A stretch of DNA of 36,110 nucleotides from Nocardiopsis trehalosi NBRC 14201 (GCF_001552555.1 NZ_BCRK01000047.1:1-36110), one strand, 5' to 3'. Shown: positions 1-9,838, numbered from the stretch's first letter. Numbers and translations: made by a program. Notes: generated by a model not told the origin, from the letters alone.

Positions 1-38
1 CCCCCCCCCCCCCCCCCGGGCACCCCTCGCCGGGTGCC
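1..38. other. C17 homopolymer followed by a 7-bp hairpin
   Basis: Bases 1-17 are all C. Directly after lies an inverted repeat, GGCACCC (19-25) and GGGTGCC (32-38), with a 6-nt loop. The hairpin could be the terminator of a gene ending upstream of the window. The pure C run may be real or an assembly-edge artefact; nothing here decides between them. Confidence 0.4.
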
Positions 39-97
39 GCCGGCCCGGCGACAGCGGGGCACCCGGCACGCCGGACACGTGGTGAGTGGAGGCGGCA

Positions 98-1540
98 GTG
101 GACCTCGGCCTGGGTTGGAAGCTCTACGGCGACGGCGGCGCCCCGCCACCGGGCGAGGTGGTCGGCCCCCGGGAGCGGCTGTCCTGGGGCCGCACCGCCG
201 GCCTCGGCGCCCAGCACGTGGTGGCCATGTTCGGCGCGACCTTCGTCTTCCCGGTGCTCATGGGCCTCGACCCCAACCTGGCGATCATGCTGTCCGGCCT
301 GGCCACCGTGCTGTTCCTGCTGATCGTGCAGGGCCGGGTGCCCAGCTACCTGGGCAGCAGCGCGTCGTTCGTCGGCGCCGCGGCGGTCATCTCCCCGGGC
401 GGCGCCGACCCCGCCCTCATCACCGGCGCGGTGTGCGTGGCGGGGATCGTCCTCGCCCTGTCGGGCGCGGTGGTCCACCTGCTGGGCCCCCGCGTGGTCC
501 TCGCCGCGTTCCCGCCCGCGGTCACCGGCGCCGTGGTCATGCTCATCGGGTTCAACCTGGCCCCGGTGGTCGCCCAGAGCTACTGGCCCTACGACCCGTG
601 GACCGGCCTGGCCACCATGGCGTTCGTGGTGCTCGCCGGGGTGCTGCTGCGCGGCTTCCTGGGCCGCGTCACCATCCTGCTCGGGCTGGTGTTCGGCTTC
701 GCGCTGTCGTGGCTGCTCGACCTCGCGGTCGGCCCCGCGCCGCTGCCCGACGGCGGGACCGCCCCCCGCGTCGACCTCTCCGGGGTGCGCGAGGCCGCGT
801 GGATCGGCCTGCCCGAGTTCCACGCGCCCGACTTCCAGACCTCGGCGGTGCTCGTGGCGCTGCCCGCCGTCATCGCGCTCATCGCCGAGAACGCCGGCCA
901 CGTCAAGGCGGTGCAGGAGATGACCGGCGACGACCTGGACCCCTACATGGGCCGGGCGCTGTTCGCCGACGGCCTGGCGACCTCGCTGTCCAGCGCGGTC
1001 GGCGGCGCCCCCACCACCACTTACGCCGAGAACATCGGGGTGATGGCGGCGACCCGGGTCTACTCCACCGCCGCCTACTACGTGGCCGCCCTGGTCGCCG
1101 TGCTGTTCGGCCTGTGCCCGAAGTTCGGCGCCCTGGTCGCCGCCACCCCCGAGGGCGTGCTCGGCGGCATCACCGTCGTCCTGTACGGCATGATCGGCCT
1201 GCTCGGCGCCAAGATCTGGGTGGAGAACCGGGTCGACTTCGGCAACCCGGTGGTGCTCGTCCCGCTGGCCGCCGGACTGGTCGCCGGGATCGGCGGGGTG
1301 CGCCTGGCGTTCACCGACGCCTTCGCGATCGAGGGCATCGCCCTGGGGACGGTCTTCGTCCTGGTCGGCTACCACGCGCTGCACCGGCTGGCCCCGCCGC
1401 ACCTGCGCCCGCGCCCCCTGGGGCCGCCGCGCGAGCCGGCCGGCGGCGCCGGGGTGGTGCTCGGCACCGGCGTCGACGCCGTCCGCGACCCCGACGGCCC
1501 CGCCCCCGACTCCGCCGGAGGGGGCGCCGCGCGCCGCTGA
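98..1540 (+). CDS. NCS2-family nucleobase permease, UraA-like (uracil/xanthine)
   Basis: A 480-residue polytopic membrane protein of the NCS2 (xanthine/uracil permease) family, which imports nucleobases with protons or sodium. The chain is a succession of hydrophobic segments from about residue 40 to 440, with a Pro/Arg-rich cytoplasmic tail. Two family signatures are visible: AENAGH, with Glu near residue 264, and TTTYAENIGVMAATRVYS, with Glu near residue 311. By family knowledge these correspond to the two substrate-binding glutamates of E. coli UraA, and the TTTYAENIG form favours uracil over xanthine or urate. I chose GTG 98 over GTG 86 because GTGGAGG (86-92) sits five bases before it as a ribosome binding site and the shorter N-terminus looks more natural. 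It stands alone, with no pyrimidine genes adjacent. Exact substrate is inference. Confidence 0.9.
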   Translation: MDLGLGWKLYGDGGAPPPGEVVGPRERLSWGRTAGLGAQHVVAMFGATFVFPVLMGLDPNLAIMLSGLATVLFLLIVQGRVPSYLGSSASFVGAAAVISPGGADPALITGAVCVAGIVLALSGAVVHLLGPRVVLAAFPPAVTGAVVMLIGFNLAPVVAQSYWPYDPWTGLATMAFVVLAGVLLRGFLGRVTILLGLVFGFALSWLLDLAVGPAPLPDGGTAPRVDLSGVREAAWIGLPEFHAPDFQTSAVLVALPAVIALIAENAGHVKAVQEMTGDDLDPYMGRALFADGLATSLSSAVGGAPTTTYAENIGVMAATRVYSTAAYYVAALVAVLFGLCPKFGALVAATPEGVLGGITVVLYGMIGLLGAKIWVENRVDFGNPVVLVPLAAGLVAGIGGVRLAFTDAFAIEGIALGTVFVLVGYHALHRLAPPHLRPRPLGPPREPAGGAGVVLGTGVDAVRDPDGPAPDSAGGGAARR

Positions 1541-1541
1541 C

Positions 1542-1556
1542 GCGGCCCTCGGCCGC
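1542..1556 (+). terminator. Weak hairpin after the NCS2 permease
   Basis: GCGGCC (1542-1547) pairs with GGCCGC (1551-1556) around a 3-nt loop, starting immediately after the permease stop codon. There is no U tract, as is usual in high-GC actinomycetes. Confidence 0.4.
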
Positions 1557-2072
1557 CGGGCGTCCGGCGCCCCGCCGATGGCCGCCGAGTGATGTGGACC
1601 TCACCGGACCGGCCCGCCCGCGGCGGCCCCGCCCCGGGCGCGGGCGCGGCCGCCGGCGGGGGCCGGGACCGCGTTCGCGCTCGCCGGGGCGGTGGCGCGC
1701 CGGGCGGCCGACCCCCGCCGCCGGGCCCGGCGCGCGGACGCCCGCGCCCGGCCGGCGGCACCGGCCCCGGAACGGCAACACCCGGAACCGGCGGACACCG
1801 GCGCTACGGACGAGTACGATCGGCACATCCACATCGCCGACGGCGTCCCCGGCGAACGGCGCTCCACTCGGCCGGACGGCCGCGACCCCCTCCGCCGCGC
1901 GGCGGCCCCGGGCCTCGCGGGTGCTCCCGGCCGCTGCGGTCCGCGCCCCGGGGACCCGCGCGGACGAGGCGGCACCGGCCGACCCCCCTCCGACACCGCG
2001 GAGCCGTCCCGCCGCCGGCTCGTCCCCGGCGGTGCGGTCACGGGGCGGGCGCCTGGCGGATCGGGGCGGTGC

Positions 2073-2078
2073 TAGGTT
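2073..2078 (+). promoter_or_regulatory. Candidate -10 box for the CvnD-like gene
   Basis: TAGGTT fits the actinobacterial TANNNT -10 consensus. No convincing -35 lies 16-18 bases upstream. Six bases after it is GTG GTG TAG, a two-codon frame. A transcript starting there would carry a leader of about 108 nt. Confidence 0.4.
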
Positions 2079-2117
2079 CACTCCGTGGTGTAGTCGGCTC
2101 GCCGCGCGCGGGCCCGC

Positions 2118-2159
2118 ATCCCCGTAACGGCAGGGGATCCCGGTCGGGAGCACCCTGCC
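2118..2159 (+). promoter_or_regulatory. 5' leader with two mutually exclusive hairpins
   Basis: ATCCCC (2118-2123) can pair with GGGGAT (2133-2138). Alternatively GGCAGGG (2129-2135) can pair with CCCTGCC (2153-2159), enclosing a small hairpin TCCCG/CGGGA (2138-2149). The two main stems share bases 2133-2135, so they cannot form together. The block ends 33 bases before the GTG start of the GTPase. I do not recognise a named riboswitch class. Confidence 0.4.
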
Positions 2160-2192
2160 TTCGCGCCAGCGTCGTGAGGAACCAGAGACCCA

Positions 2193-2774
2193 GTGAACGA
2201 GTCACCGAAACTCTCCACGAAGATCATCGTCGCCGGCGGATTCGGTGTCGGGAAGACGACGTTCGTCGGGGCGGTCTCGGAGATCCCCCCGGTCCGGACG
2301 GAGGCGGCCGTCACCGCCGCCAGCGCCGGCATCGACGATCTGTCCCAGACCCCCGACAAGACCACCACCACGGTCGCCATGGACTTCGGGCGGATCTCGC
2401 TCGACACCGACCTCACCCTGTTCCTCTTCGGCACCCCGGGCCAGCAGCGGTTCTGGTTCATGTGGGACGACCTGGTGCGCGGCGCGCTGGGCGCGGTCAT
2501 CCTCGCCGACCCCCGCCGCCTGGAGGACTGCTTCCAGGCGCTGGACTACTTCGAGAAGCAGTACCGGCTGCCGTTCGTGATCGCGGTCAACTCCTTCGAC
2601 CAGGACCACGGCTACACCAAGGAGGAGCTGCGCGACGCCCTGGACCTCCCGCCGGAGGTCCCCATCACGGACTGCGACGCCCGCGACCGCCAGTCGGTGG
2701 TGACCACGCTGGTGACCCTGGTCAAGCACGCCATGGCGGTCGAGGCCCGGCAGCGGGGCCAGCTCGTGCACTGA
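2193..2774 (+). CDS. Orphan CvnD-type small P-loop GTPase (ATP/GTP-binding conservon protein)
   Basis: A 193-residue protein of the Ras-like/MglA-related CvnD family, typical of actinomycete conservons, where a sensor-kinase-like CvnA, CvnB (roadblock), CvnC (DUF742) and CvnD act as a membrane-proximal switch. The P-loop GGFGVGKTT is at about residues 15-23. The switch II region reads FGTPGQQRFWFMWDDLV and the NSFD sequence fits the base-binding N-x-x-D. No signal or membrane segment is seen. The GTG start has a weak AGAGA site close by and GAGGA 12 bases upstream. None of the usual CvnA-C partners lies beside it, so it either acts with proteins encoded elsewhere or has a separate role. It converges on the ABC exporter genes. 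Confidence 0.85.
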   Translation: MNESPKLSTKIIVAGGFGVGKTTFVGAVSEIPPVRTEAAVTAASAGIDDLSQTPDKTTTTVAMDFGRISLDTDLTLFLFGTPGQQRFWFMWDDLVRGALGAVILADPRRLEDCFQALDYFEKQYRLPFVIAVNSFDQDHGYTKEELRDALDLPPEVPITDCDARDRQSVVTTLVTLVKHAMAVEARQRGQLVH

Positions 2775-2793
2775 CCCCGCCCGTCCGCCCGAT

Positions 2794-2813
2794 GCCGCGC
2801 CCGCGGGCGCGGC
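2794..2813. terminator. Bidirectional terminator between convergent genes
   Basis: A perfect 20-base palindrome (GCCGCGCC at 2794-2801 pairing with GGCGCGGC at 2806-2813) lies 19 bases past the GTPase stop and 4 bases past the stop of the convergent ABC permease gene. It can serve both transcripts. Confidence 0.7.
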
Positions 2814-2817
2814 GCCG

Positions 2818-4715
2818 TTACCCGCGCTCCCCGTTGGGCGCCGCGACCCGGCCGCGCGTCGCCGCCCACGCCGGTGCGACCGCCGACGGCACGGCCACGA
2901 GCGCGCACACCGCGGCGATGGCGGCCAGCGCCTCCCACGACACCGCCATGGGCGCCGCGCCGCCGAGCCCGCGGCCCAGCGCGGAGCGCAGGGTGAGCAG
3001 GACGGTGCCGGTGGCGGCCAGCCCCAGGACCGTGCCCACCCCGACCACGGCCACCGCCTCCGCCGCCACCAGCCGGAGCACCTGGCCGCGTCCGGCCCCG
3101 GCCAGGCGCAGCGCGCCGAGGTCGCGGACCCGGTCGGACGCCGCCATGACCAGCGTGTTGGCGATGGACAGCCCGGAGCACAGCAGCGCCGTGCCCAGCA
3201 TGACCGCGCCGAACAGGACCACCATGCGGTCGTTCTCCTGCCGCCCCGGCTCGATGGCGCCCACCGGGTCGACGCGGGCCCCGCTGCCGGCCACCGCGTC
3301 CTCCAGCGCCGCCGCGACCGCCGCCGCGTCGGCGCCGGGGGCGACGTCGACGTAGGCGAACAGGACCGGCCCCTCCGGCTCGTCGCCCAGCAGCGACGCG
3401 GGCAGGTACACCTGCCCGTTGTGCAGCCCTTCGGCGAGGACGGCGCCGACATGGGTCCGCGCGCGCACCCCGCCCGGCAGCTCCAGTTCCACCCGGTCGC
3501 CCACCGCCCAGCCCAGGGCGTCGGCCTGGAGCACGTCGACCGCGATCCCGCCGTCCGCCACCGCCCGGAACGCGCCGTCGGCGGCCGGGGGGTCGATGGC
3601 GCGGGCCAGCGCCGCGCCGTCGGCGGTCAGGGCCGGGACGGTGCCGGGTGTCCCGTCGGCGACCCCGAACGCGACCGCGCGCACCGGCACGGCCGCCGCC
3701 CCGGGCACGCCGGCGATCCGGTCCACCTCGGCGGCCGTGAGCCCCTCGGGTCCGGCCGCCGAGACCGTGAGGTCGGCGTCGGTCCACGCGGCCATCGACC
3801 GCGCGGCGGCGGCCGAGGTGGTCATGACCACGGCCATGAGGGAGCCCGCGAGCCCGATGGTCACCAGGACGGGCGCCGCCAGGGCGGCGGTGCGCCGCAC
3901 GCCCGCCCGCATCCCCTCGCGCACCAGCATCGGGCCGGCCCCCGGGAGGAACCGCACCGGCCAGGTCAGCGCCGCCGCCAGCGCCGGCACGACGACGGGC
4001 GACAGGAACGCCAGTGCGGTGATCGCCCCCATGCCGAGCAGCAGCGCCAGCGGCACCGCCCCGTCGCCGGTGTCCACGACGGCGACCCGGGCGACCGCGG
4101 CCGTACCGGCGGCGGCGGCCACGCCGAGCACCCAGCGCCCCGCGGTCATCGCCCCCTGCTCGACCGAGGCGTCGCGCAGCGCCTCGATCGGCCGGACGCG
4201 GCGCACCCGCCGCGCCGGGGCCCACACGCCCATGACCGTGACCACCAGGCCCATGGTGAAGGCGAGGACCAGGGGCGCGGTCCGGTAGCCGATCTCGGCG
4301 TCCTCGGGCGCGCCGAGCACGGCCAGCACCCGCACCAGCAGCCCGGCCAGCGGCGCGCCCAGGGCGCAGCCCAGCAGCCCCCCGGCGGCGGCCACCACCA
4401 GCGCCTCGGTGAGCAGCACCAGGCGGATGGCGTGCGGCGCGGCGCCGAGCGCGCGCAGCAGGGCGAACTCGCGGCGCCGCTGCGCGACGGAGAACGCGAA
4501 GGTCGAGGAGATGACGAACACCGACACGAACCCGGTGAGCATCGCCATCATGCCGAGCACCGACAGCAGTCCCTCCCACCGGTCGCCGGGGTCGGCGTCC
4601 GCCGCGGCCATGACCAGGCCGAGCGCCGCGACGAGGGCGACCCCCAGGGCGACCATCGCGAAGGTGCCGAGCAGCGACGTCCAGCGCTCGCGGAGGGTGC
4701 GCAGCCCGACCCCGA

Positions 4716-4719
<4 letters not shown>
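2818..4719 (-). CDS. ABC transporter permease, FtsX/MacB-like
   Basis: A 633-residue integral membrane subunit of an ABC exporter with two FtsX domains. A first membrane segment lies near residues 12-40. The first FtsX bundle follows (SSTFAFSVAQRRREFALLRALGA), then central membrane spans, a large extracytoplasmic MacB-like region, and a C-terminal FtsX bundle (SIANTLVMAASDRVRDLGALRLAG). Two FtsX repeats in one chain is the usual actinobacterial form, exporting peptides, lipids or antibiotics or acting in stress sensing. The GTG start (4719-4717) overlaps the TGA of the ATPase gene as GTGA, implying translational coupling. The substrate cannot be read from sequence. Such exporters often sit beside two-component genes; the nearest pair here is 5 kb away. 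Confidence 0.88.
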
Positions 4720-5474
<755 letters not shown>

Positions 5475-5526
5475 GCGCCCAGCCAACCGGGCGGGGCGCG
5501 CCGCGGCACGGGGCGCGGCCCCCGAG

Positions 5527-5552
5527 CCGGGGTGGGGGTGGCCCCACCCCGG
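5527..5552 (-). terminator. 11-bp perfect hairpin after glpD
   Basis: CCGGGGTGGGG (5527-5537) and CCCCACCCCGG (5542-5552) form an 11-bp stem with a 4-nt loop. It lies 15 bases downstream of the glpD stop and 52 bases upstream of the ABC ATPase start. Terminator for glpD is the simplest reading; an operator role for the exporter is possible. Confidence 0.7.
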
Positions 5553-5567
5553 CCGTGGGGGTCGGGG

Positions 5568-7145
5568 TCAGGCGGGGCGGCCGAGCAGGTCGGCGACGCG
5601 GGCGCGGACGCCGTCGTCGTCGAGCCCCCGGACGGTGACGGTGGTGCGCCGGCGCAGCACGTCGTCCACGGTGACCGCCCACTCGTGGTCGCGGGCGTGC
5701 ACGGCCTGCGCCCAGATGTCGGGGCCGTCGGGGTGGATGCGCTCGCCCAGGGCGGGGTCGGCGCGCACGAGTTCGGCGATGTCCAGGGCGACGCTGCCGT
5801 AGTGGGTGGCGAGGTGCCGCGCCACCAGGGGGTCCATGCGCGCGGGCGGCTCCTGGTCGGCCATCAGCCGGTGCGCCACGGCCTCCGGGCGGCCGATGCC
5901 GGGCAGCGGCACGGTGCGCAGGGTGGGGCTCATGTCCTCGGCCAGCGGCACCGACGGCTCCCGGCGCAGCCGCTCGATCACGGTGCGGCCGATGTGCCGG
6001 TAGGTGGTCCACTTGCCGCCCGCGACCGACAGCATGCCGCCGCGGCCGACCGAGACCACGGTCTCGCGCCGCGCCTTGCTGGTGCCGCCGGGCCCGCCGG
6101 GCAGCACCCGCAGCCCGGCGAAGGAGTAGACGACCTTGGCCGGGTCGAGCTGGGCGGCGTCGACGGCGGTCCCGGCCTCGCCGAGGATCTGGTCGACGTC
6201 GGCGGGCAGCACGCCCACGTCGGCGGGGTCGCCCGTGTACTCCTCGTCGGTGGTCCCCAGGAGCAGGTGGTCCTCCCACGGGATGGCGAACGACACCCGG
6301 TAGCGGTCGATGGGGATGGTCAGCGCGGCCCGCCACGGCCGGTCGGCCTTCACCACCAGGTGCGCGCCCTTGGACAGCCGGACGCTGGGCGCCGCCGCGG
6401 GGTCCTCCATGCGGCGCAGGTGGTCGACCCAGGGGCCGGTGGCGTTGAGCACGAGGCGGGCGTTCACCCCGAACTCGGTGCCGTCGGCGGTGTCGCGCAG
6501 GTCGGCGCCGCTGACCCGGCCGTGGGTGGTGCGCAGCCCTTCGACGCGGGCGTGGTTGAGGACGACCGCGCCCGCGTCGACGGCGGCGCGCACGGTCATG
6601 ATCGCCACGCGGCTGTCGTTCATCTGGTGGTCGTGGTAGGCGGCGACCGCCTTGAGGCCGTCGGTGGACAGCGCGGGCGCCAGGCGGCGGGCGTGCGCGG
6701 GGGTGAGGACCCGGCCGACGCCGTCGCCGAACGCGGACAGGGCGGAGTAGAGGAACACGCCCGCGCCCATCTTGGCGGCGCCGTGCGGCCCGCCCTTGTA
6801 GACGGGGACGAGGAACGGCATCGGGTTGACCAGGTGGGGGGCGACCGATCCGGCGAGCGCGCGCCGCTCGCGGTGGTTCTCGGCGACCAGCCGGACGTTG
6901 CCGGTCTGCAGGTAGCGCAGGCCGCCGTGGACGAGCTTGGAGGAGGCGCTGGAGGTGGCGCCGGCGAAGTCGCCGGCGTCGACCATGGCCACCCGCAGGC
7001 CCGCCTGCGTGGCCATCCACGCGACGGAGGTGCCCAGGATGCCGCCGCCGATGACGAGGAGGTCGAAGGTGCCGCGGGTGAGTTCCGCGCGGATGCGCGG
7101 CCGGGCGTCGTGGAGGTGCTGGGGCGTCGGGGCGGTGGTGGTCAC
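5568..7145 (-). CDS. glpD: Aerobic glycerol-3-phosphate dehydrogenase (FAD)
   Basis: A 525-residue FAD-dependent dehydrogenase that oxidises sn-glycerol 3-phosphate to dihydroxyacetone phosphate at the membrane and passes electrons to quinone. The N-terminal Rossmann FAD motif is IGGGILGTSVA (about residues 31-41). The family signature SKLVHGGLRYLQTGN follows, and the second signature GGKWTTYR is near residue 385. The C-terminal domain ends in the usual helical region (AVTVDDVLRRRT). Length fits actinobacterial GlpD (520-580). The GTG start at 7145 has an excellent AAGGAAGG ribosome binding site eight bases upstream; longer frames upstream are not supported. No glpF or glpK is adjacent. A perfect inverted repeat at 7276-7298 lies 131 bases upstream and is the likely control site. 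Confidence 0.95.
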   Translation of the reverse strand: MTTTAPTPQHLHDARPRIRAELTRGTFDLLVIGGGILGTSVAWMATQAGLRVAMVDAGDFAGATSSASSKLVHGGLRYLQTGNVRLVAENHRERRALAGSVAPHLVNPMPFLVPVYKGGPHGAAKMGAGVFLYSALSAFGDGVGRVLTPAHARRLAPALSTDGLKAVAAYHDHQMNDSRVAIMTVRAAVDAGAVVLNHARVEGLRTTHGRVSGADLRDTADGTEFGVNARLVLNATGPWVDHLRRMEDPAAAPSVRLSKGAHLVVKADRPWRAALTIPIDRYRVSFAIPWEDHLLLGTTDEEYTGDPADVGVLPADVDQILGEAGTAVDAAQLDPAKVVYSFAGLRVLPGGPGGTSKARRETVVSVGRGGMLSVAGGKWTTYRHIGRTVIERLRREPSVPLAEDMSPTLRTVPLPGIGRPEAVAHRLMADQEPPARMDPLVARHLATHYGSVALDIAELVRADPALGERIHPDGPDIWAQAVHARDHEWAVTVDDVLRRRTTVTVRGLDDDGVRARVADLLGRPA

Positions 7146-7275
7146 GTGGCCTTCCTTCGCGGTCCGGGGCGGGTGGGCGGCCGGGGACCTTCCGCCGGCG
7201 GCCCGCCCCCGCGGGGCCGCCGGCGGAGGCGGCGGCCGGGCGACGCCGGCCCGTACCGCCGAGCGACGTCGCCCT

Positions 7276-7298
7276 ATTGTCGTCCATCGTACGACAAT
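7276..7298 (-). promoter_or_regulatory. Perfect 8-bp inverted repeat, likely operator of glpD
   Basis: ATTGTCGT (7276-7283) and ACGACAAT (7291-7298) are exact reverse complements around a 7-base centre. It lies in an AT-richer patch of the 360-bp divergent region, 131 bases from the glpD start and 210 from secA2. The form suits a dimeric repressor such as an IclR-family GylR/GlpR regulator, but no such gene is in the window. Confidence 0.6.
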
Positions 7299-7495
7299 GC
7301 CGCACGCCAGTGGCAAGGGGGCGGCGCAGGTCCGTCCCCGTTCCGGGCGCCGGCGCTCCGACCGCGCCCGGCGCCGGGTTCCGCCGGTCCCCGCCCGTCC
7401 GGCGTGCGGCCCGGCCACGCGCGGTTCGCCATCGCCGCAGGGGCCCCACCGGAAACGGCCGCCGCGCGGGGGGACCGCTCCGGCGCGGACGGCGT

Positions 7496-7501
7496 TACCC
7501 T
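7496..7501 (+). promoter_or_regulatory. -10 box of secA2, probable leaderless start
   Basis: TACCCT matches TANNNT and ends six bases before the GTG at 7508. The predicted transcription start therefore coincides with the start codon. No good ribosome binding site precedes GTG 7508. Confidence 0.5.
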
Positions 7502-7507
7502 GGCGTG

Positions 7508-9838
7508 GTGTTCGGACGAATGGCTGAAAGCGTCCGCCGGCTCCTGGGCAAGCCCGGCGCGGTCGATCTGCGGCCCTATACCAAGCTCCTGGAATCCATC
7601 GAGGCCCGTGAGCCCGAGCTGCGCGAACTCAGCGACGCCGAGCTCACCGAGAAGGCCACCGAGCTCGGCAACGCCGAGCTCCCCTACGAACGGGACGACC
7701 TGGTCGAGCTGTGCGCCACCGGACGCGAGGCCGCCCGCCGCGCCCTCGGCGAGCGCATGTTCGACGTCCAGCTGCTCGGCGTGATGGCCCTCCTGGACGG
7801 CCACATCGCCGAGATGGCCACCGGCGAGGGCAAGACCCTCGCCGGCGCCCTCGCCGCCGCCGGGTTCGCCCTGCGCGGCCAGCGCGTCCACGTGCTCAGC
7901 GTCAACGACTACCTGGCGCGGCGCGACGCCGAGTGGATGCGCCCCTTCTACGACATGCTCGGCGTGGCCGTCGCCTGGATCGGCGAGGAGTCCACCCCCG
8001 ACGAGCGCCGCACCGCCTACGCGGCCGACATCACCTACGCCGCGGTGAGCGAACTCGGCTTCGACGTACTGCGCGACCGCATGGTCACCGACGTCGCCGA
8101 CCGGGTCGTGCCCGAGCCCAACATCGCCATCATCGACGAGGCCGACTCCGTCCTCGTCGACGAGGCCCGGGTCCCCCTCGTGCTGGCCGGCGCCGCCGAG
8201 CGCTCCGACGCCGACCTGGAGATGGCCGACCTCGTCCGCGCCCTGCGCCCCGGCACCGACTACGAGGTCGACCACGAGGGCCGCAACGTCCAGCTCACGG
8301 ACACCGGCATCGACGCCGTCGAGAAGGCGCTGGGCGGGGTCGACCTCTACGACGAGAACGACACCTCGGTCCTGCCGCGCGTCAACCTCGCCCTGCACGC
8401 GCACGTGCTGCTCCAGCGCGACGTGCACTACGTGGTGCGCGACGGCGAGGTCCGGCTCATCAACGAGTCCCGCGGCCGCATCGCGCTGCTCCAGCGCTGG
8501 CCCGACGGCCTGCAGGCCGCCGTCGAGGCCAAGGAGAAGGTCGAGGTCTCCGAGACCGGCGAGGTCCTCGACTCCATCACCGTGCAGGCGCTCGTCCTGC
8601 GCTACCCCACGCGCTGCGGCATGACCGGCACCGCCATGGCGGTCGCCGAGCAGCTCCGCGAGTTCTACGAGCTGGAAGTGGCGGTCATCCCGCCGAACAA
8701 GCCGTGCGTGCGCACCGACGAGCCCGACCGCCTCTACGCCACGCGCGAGGAGAAGGAGGACGCCCTGGTCGAGGAGGTCGCCGCGGTCCACGCCGAGGGC
8801 CGGCCCATCCTCATCGGCACCCAGGACGTCGCCGAGTCCGAGCTGCTCGCCAAGCGCCTCGCCGACGCCGGGCTGGAGTGCGTCGTCCTCAACGCCAAGA
8901 ACGACGCCGACGAGGCCGCCGTCATCGCCGAGGCCGGCACCCACGGCGCCATCACCGTCTCGACCCAGATGGCCGGGCGCGGCACCGACATCCGCCTGGG
9001 CGGCAGCGACATGGCCGACCGCGAGCGCGTGGTGGGCACCGGCGGCCTCTACGTCATGGGCTACGGCCGCTACCCCTCCAGCCGCCTGGACGACCAGCTC
9101 CGCGGCCGCGCCGGCCGCCAGGGCGACCCCGGCAGCTCCCGGTTCTTCGTCTCGGTCGAGGACGACCTGGTCGCCAATAACGCCCCCGAGACCCGCGGGT
9201 ACGAGGCCGCCGGCGACGGCGAGATCACCGACCCGAACTGGCTGCAGATGGTCGACCACGCGCAGCGGGTCTCCGAGGGCCAGCTCCTCGACATCCACCG
9301 CAACACCTGGCGGTACAACAAGCTCATCGACGTGCAGCGCAGCGTCGTGCTGGAGCACCGCGAGGCCGTGCTCACCCAGGACCTCGGCGACCGCCAGCTC
9401 GCCATCGACCGCGCCGAGCACCACGCCGAACTGGTCGAGGCCGCCGGCGGCGACGAGGTCGCCCGCGCCGCCCGGCTCATCACCCTGTACCACCTCGACC
9501 GGGGCTGGACCGACCACAACGCGTTCCTGGCCGAGCTGCGCGAGGGCATCCACCTGCGCTTCCTGGGCCGCCGCGACCCGCTGGACGAGTTCAACCGCGA
9601 CGCGGTGCCCGAGTTCAAGGGGTTCCTGGACGACGCCCGGCGCCGGGCCGCCGAGACGTTCTCCGAGGCCGAGGCCGGCGAGGACGGCACCATCGACGTC
9701 GCCGACCTCGGGGTGAAGCGGCCGTCCATGACCTGGACCTACATGGTCCACGACCACCCGTTCTCCTCGCTGCTGGAGACCGTCGTCGGCAAGCTCAAGG
9801 GGCCGCGCGGCCGCCCCGACGGCGCCGACCCCGCCTGA
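7508..9838 (+). CDS. secA2: Accessory Sec translocase ATPase SecA2
   Basis: A 776-residue DEAD-type preprotein translocase ATPase, the accessory SecA2 rather than the housekeeping SecA1. Walker A is MATGEGKTLAGALAAAG near residue 103, Walker B is IIDEADSVLVDEA near residue 210, and the second helicase domain carries VSTQMAGRGTDIRLGGSD and QLRGRAGRQGDPGSS. The chain ends at WTYMVHDHPFSS without the C-terminal zinc-binding CxCxSG tail of SecA1. From memory it follows mycobacterial SecA2 closely along the whole length (DVQLLG, HVLSVNDYLARRDAEWM, LHAHVLLQRDVHY). SecA2 exports a small set of proteins through SecYEG. GTG 7508 is chosen for its promoter spacing; ATG 7520, with GGA just before it, is the alternative. 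Confidence 0.95.
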   Translation: MFGRMAESVRRLLGKPGAVDLRPYTKLLESIEAREPELRELSDAELTEKATELGNAELPYERDDLVELCATGREAARRALGERMFDVQLLGVMALLDGHIAEMATGEGKTLAGALAAAGFALRGQRVHVLSVNDYLARRDAEWMRPFYDMLGVAVAWIGEESTPDERRTAYAADITYAAVSELGFDVLRDRMVTDVADRVVPEPNIAIIDEADSVLVDEARVPLVLAGAAERSDADLEMADLVRALRPGTDYEVDHEGRNVQLTDTGIDAVEKALGGVDLYDENDTSVLPRVNLALHAHVLLQRDVHYVVRDGEVRLINESRGRIALLQRWPDGLQAAVEAKEKVEVSETGEVLDSITVQALVLRYPTRCGMTGTAMAVAEQLREFYELEVAVIPPNKPCVRTDEPDRLYATREEKEDALVEEVAAVHAEGRPILIGTQDVAESELLAKRLADAGLECVVLNAKNDADEAAVIAEAGTHGAITVSTQMAGRGTDIRLGGSDMADRERVVGTGGLYVMGYGRYPSSRLDDQLRGRAGRQGDPGSSRFFVSVEDDLVANNAPETRGYEAAGDGEITDPNWLQMVDHAQRVSEGQLLDIHRNTWRYNKLIDVQRSVVLEHREAVLTQDLGDRQLAIDRAEHHAELVEAAGGDEVARAARLITLYHLDRGWTDHNAFLAELREGIHLRFLGRRDPLDEFNRDAVPEFKGFLDDARRRAAETFSEAEAGEDGTIDVADLGVKRPSMTWTYMVHDHPFSSLLETVVGKLKGPRGRPDGADPA

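Larger units (their letters stand above)
1557..2192. other. Gene-free stretch between the NCS2 permease and the GTPase gene
   Basis: About 635 bases without a convincing gene. The open frames here are arginine/proline/alanine-rich products of GC bias, show no domain, and lack ribosome binding sites. The first two thirds hold nothing recognisable. The last 130 bases hold a candidate promoter and a structured leader, listed separately. The cvnA, cvnB and cvnC genes that usually precede a cvnD-type GTPase are not here. Confidence 0.6.

Noticed and set aside
1-17. C17 tract as a phase-variable promoter element
   Set aside because: It lies at the very edge of the window and may be an assembly boundary. 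Its context upstream is unseen.
34-2127. Long plus-strand frame overlapping the NCS2 permease and the following spacer
   Set aside because: It is the shifted reading of the permease with no domain or ribosome binding site. The NCS2 signatures are in the other frame.
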